NCBI GenBank assembly: GCA_029859455.1
Contig: JAOUDE010000025.1
Location: forward strand, 1 to 13,915
Source: Ignavibacteria bacterium
GTDB taxonomy: Bacteria; Bacteroidota; Ignavibacteria; UBA10030; UBA6906
Direction of reading: 5' to 3'
Length of the DNA: 13,915 nucleotides
Translations under genes and position numbers: made by a program
In this document: one piece after another, positions 12,852 through 13,915 of the stretch
How positions within the stretch are numbered: the stretch's first letter is position 1
Layout: each line of letters begins with the position of its first letter
Notes under the pieces: model-generated
Seen by the model: only the letters and a program-made list of their open reading frames with translations
Database searches by the model: none
Told to the model about the DNA's origin: nothing

Positions 12852-13915
12852 TGTCCTTGTTCCTGTCGACTCGCCGCTTCGGCAGCTTCGGTGATTCCCT
12901 TCAGCATTCCCCGGAAAACGAGCACGTGGAGCGGATACACAGCATACCAGTAAACGACCCCGGCGAGTCCGACCGGATCGAATAACGCTGTCTGCGTGAG
13001 AATCGAGCCGTTCTCTTCAGGGCGCACTGTAAACTCAAGCCATGCGCGTCCGGGGAGCCGCATCTCAGCCGCCAACCGGAGGTGGATATCTTCATCAACC
13101 AGTTCCACCCGCCACCAATCCACGACATCGCCCACACGGAGGGTTCGGGGATCGCGACGGCCTCTCCGCATCCCGACTCCCCCTACAAGAAGGTCAAGGA
13201 ACCCGCGGAGGCGCCATAGCCAGTTTCCATAATACCATCCCCTTTCCCCGCCGATCTCACTGACAACACGGAAGAGTTGTTCCGGGGTTGCCCTGACACT
13301 TGCCGTCCTCTGATCGACCAATCGGTTGCCGAGACGCATTCCGCCGAACCGGGTCGGTTCCCCGGATGAGGAAAGAGCGTCCGACCATCTCGTCTCGGCG
13401 AACTCCCGGTCTTCGTTCTTCAGCGCATCCGAGATGGATTGGCGCACACCTCGTGGGTGAATGTCGAATGCGGAGTCTGCTGACCGGTCCCGGACGATCG
13501 TGGGGTGTTTCAGGCTTTCAACAAGCTTTCGCCCCGTGCGCGCATACAGCGGGGTAACAAGACCGAGCCAAAGGGAGGAAAGCCGCGGTGTGAGGACAGG
13601 GACAGGGATCATCAGTCGCCGGAGTTCCCGCTGCTTCGCATACTCACGCATCAGATCTCCATAGCTCATTTGATCCGCACCGCCGATTTCGAAAATTACA
13701 TGCCCTTCGAAATCGTGATCCAGAGACAGGGCCAGATATTTCAGGAGGTCATCAATGGCGATTGGCTGGGACTGCGTCGACACCCATCGTGGCGTAATCA
13801 TAACCGGGAGTCGTTCCACAAGAGCCCTGATCATTTCAAATGACAGACTGCCGGAGCCGATCACCACCGAGGCCCTGAATTCGAGCACAGGGACTCCCGA
13901 TTCATGAAGCAGACG
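12848..13915 (-). CDS. SDR family NAD(P)-binding protein with C-terminal DUF2867, 5' end beyond the window
   Basis: The minus frame is open to the right edge (355 residues visible: RLLHESGVPVLEFRAS onward), so perhaps 120-150 N-terminal residues with the Rossmann nucleotide loop are missing. The first about 150 residues are the end of an atypical SDR domain (EFRASVVIGSGSLSFEMIRA, then RLMIPVPVLTPRLSSLWLGL). The last about 160 are DUF2867 (PF11066), recognisable by GGERGWYYGNWLWRLRGFLD, GGVGMRRGRRDP, LPGRAWLEFTV and the end YWYAVYPLHVLVFRGMLKGI. This fusion is a common bacterial architecture of about 480-500 residues with unknown substrate; DUF2867 resembles a lipid-binding START-like fold by proposal. 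Its stop overlaps the helicase start by 4 bp, which makes the two an operon. Nothing looks broken in the visible part. Confidence 0.87.
   Translation of the reverse strand, partial: RLLHESGVPVLEFRASVVIGSGSLSFEMIRALVERLPVMITPRWVSTQSQPIAIDDLLKYLALSLDHDFEGHVIFEIGGADQMSYGDLMREYAKQRELRRLMIPVPVLTPRLSSLWLGLVTPLYARTGRKLVESLKHPTIVRDRSADSAFDIHPRGVRQSISDALKNEDREFAETRWSDALSSSGEPTRFGGMRLGNRLVDQRTASVRATPEQLFRVVSEIGGERGWYYGNWLWRLRGFLDLLVGGVGMRRGRRDPRTLRVGDVVDWWRVELVDEDIHLRLAAEMRLPGRAWLEFTVRPEENGSILTQTALFDPVGLAGVVYWYAVYPLHVLVFRGMLKGITEAAEAASRQEQGQ

Overview
The window looks like chromosomal DNA from a Gram-negative bacterium with an outer membrane. It encodes three secreted or outer-membrane beta-barrel-type proteins, a secreted metzincin-like protease and a Tat-type exported metallohydrolase. 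The DNA is moderately GC-rich. Gene content (a DUF5117-type metalloprotease, FadL-like and small OMP barrels, SDR-DUF2867) and two families of short degenerate repeats suggest the FCB group or a neighbouring lineage (Bacteroidota/Ignavibacteria-like, or another environmental phylum). That placement is an inference and I cannot name a species.

Layout, left to right. (1) 1-580, minus: the 5' part of a small outer-membrane barrel gene, divergent across a structured promoter region (581-798) from a plus-strand operon. (2) 799-3590, plus: a FadL/OMPP1-like outer-membrane protein, an AI-2E-family permease 7 bp downstream, then the N-terminal part of a third exported protein that has lost its 3' end. 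(3) 3611-4630, minus: the C-terminal half of a UvrD/PcrA-type helicase. (4) 4626-5053: a 428-bp element with imperfect terminal inverted repeats of the ACCACRAAGRCAC type, holding a frameshifted C-terminal remnant of a GxxExxY (PDDEXK_3) protein. (5) 5075-8474, minus: a homocysteine S-methyltransferase-like gene and, upstream of it, a metzincin-like zinc protease. (6) 8711-10771, plus: a UlaG/NAPE-PLD-like MBL hydrolase and an NmrA-like NAD(P)-binding protein. (7) 10882-11757, minus: an EamA transporter packed between two same-orientation arrays of a 14-bp repeat. (8) 11862-12851, minus: the N-terminal half of the helicase. Its start codon overlaps by 4 bp (ATGA) the stop of an SDR-DUF2867 gene that runs off the right edge (12848-13915).

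The main point is that the two helicase pieces are complementary. The N-half (Walker A to the NYRS motif) and the C-half (from the next strand through motifs V and VI) share no overlap and add up to about 668 residues, the size of one normal enzyme. They lie on the same strand in the right order, 7.2 kb apart. The simplest reading is one SDR-DUF2867/helicase operon whose helicase was opened by a 7.2-kb block carrying five intact genes. No transposase or integrase is visible, and both edges of the block are made of short repeats. The helicase 3' end also abuts a truncated gene, so the locus has been rearranged more than once. An assembly join across repeats remains an alternative explanation and should be excluded first.
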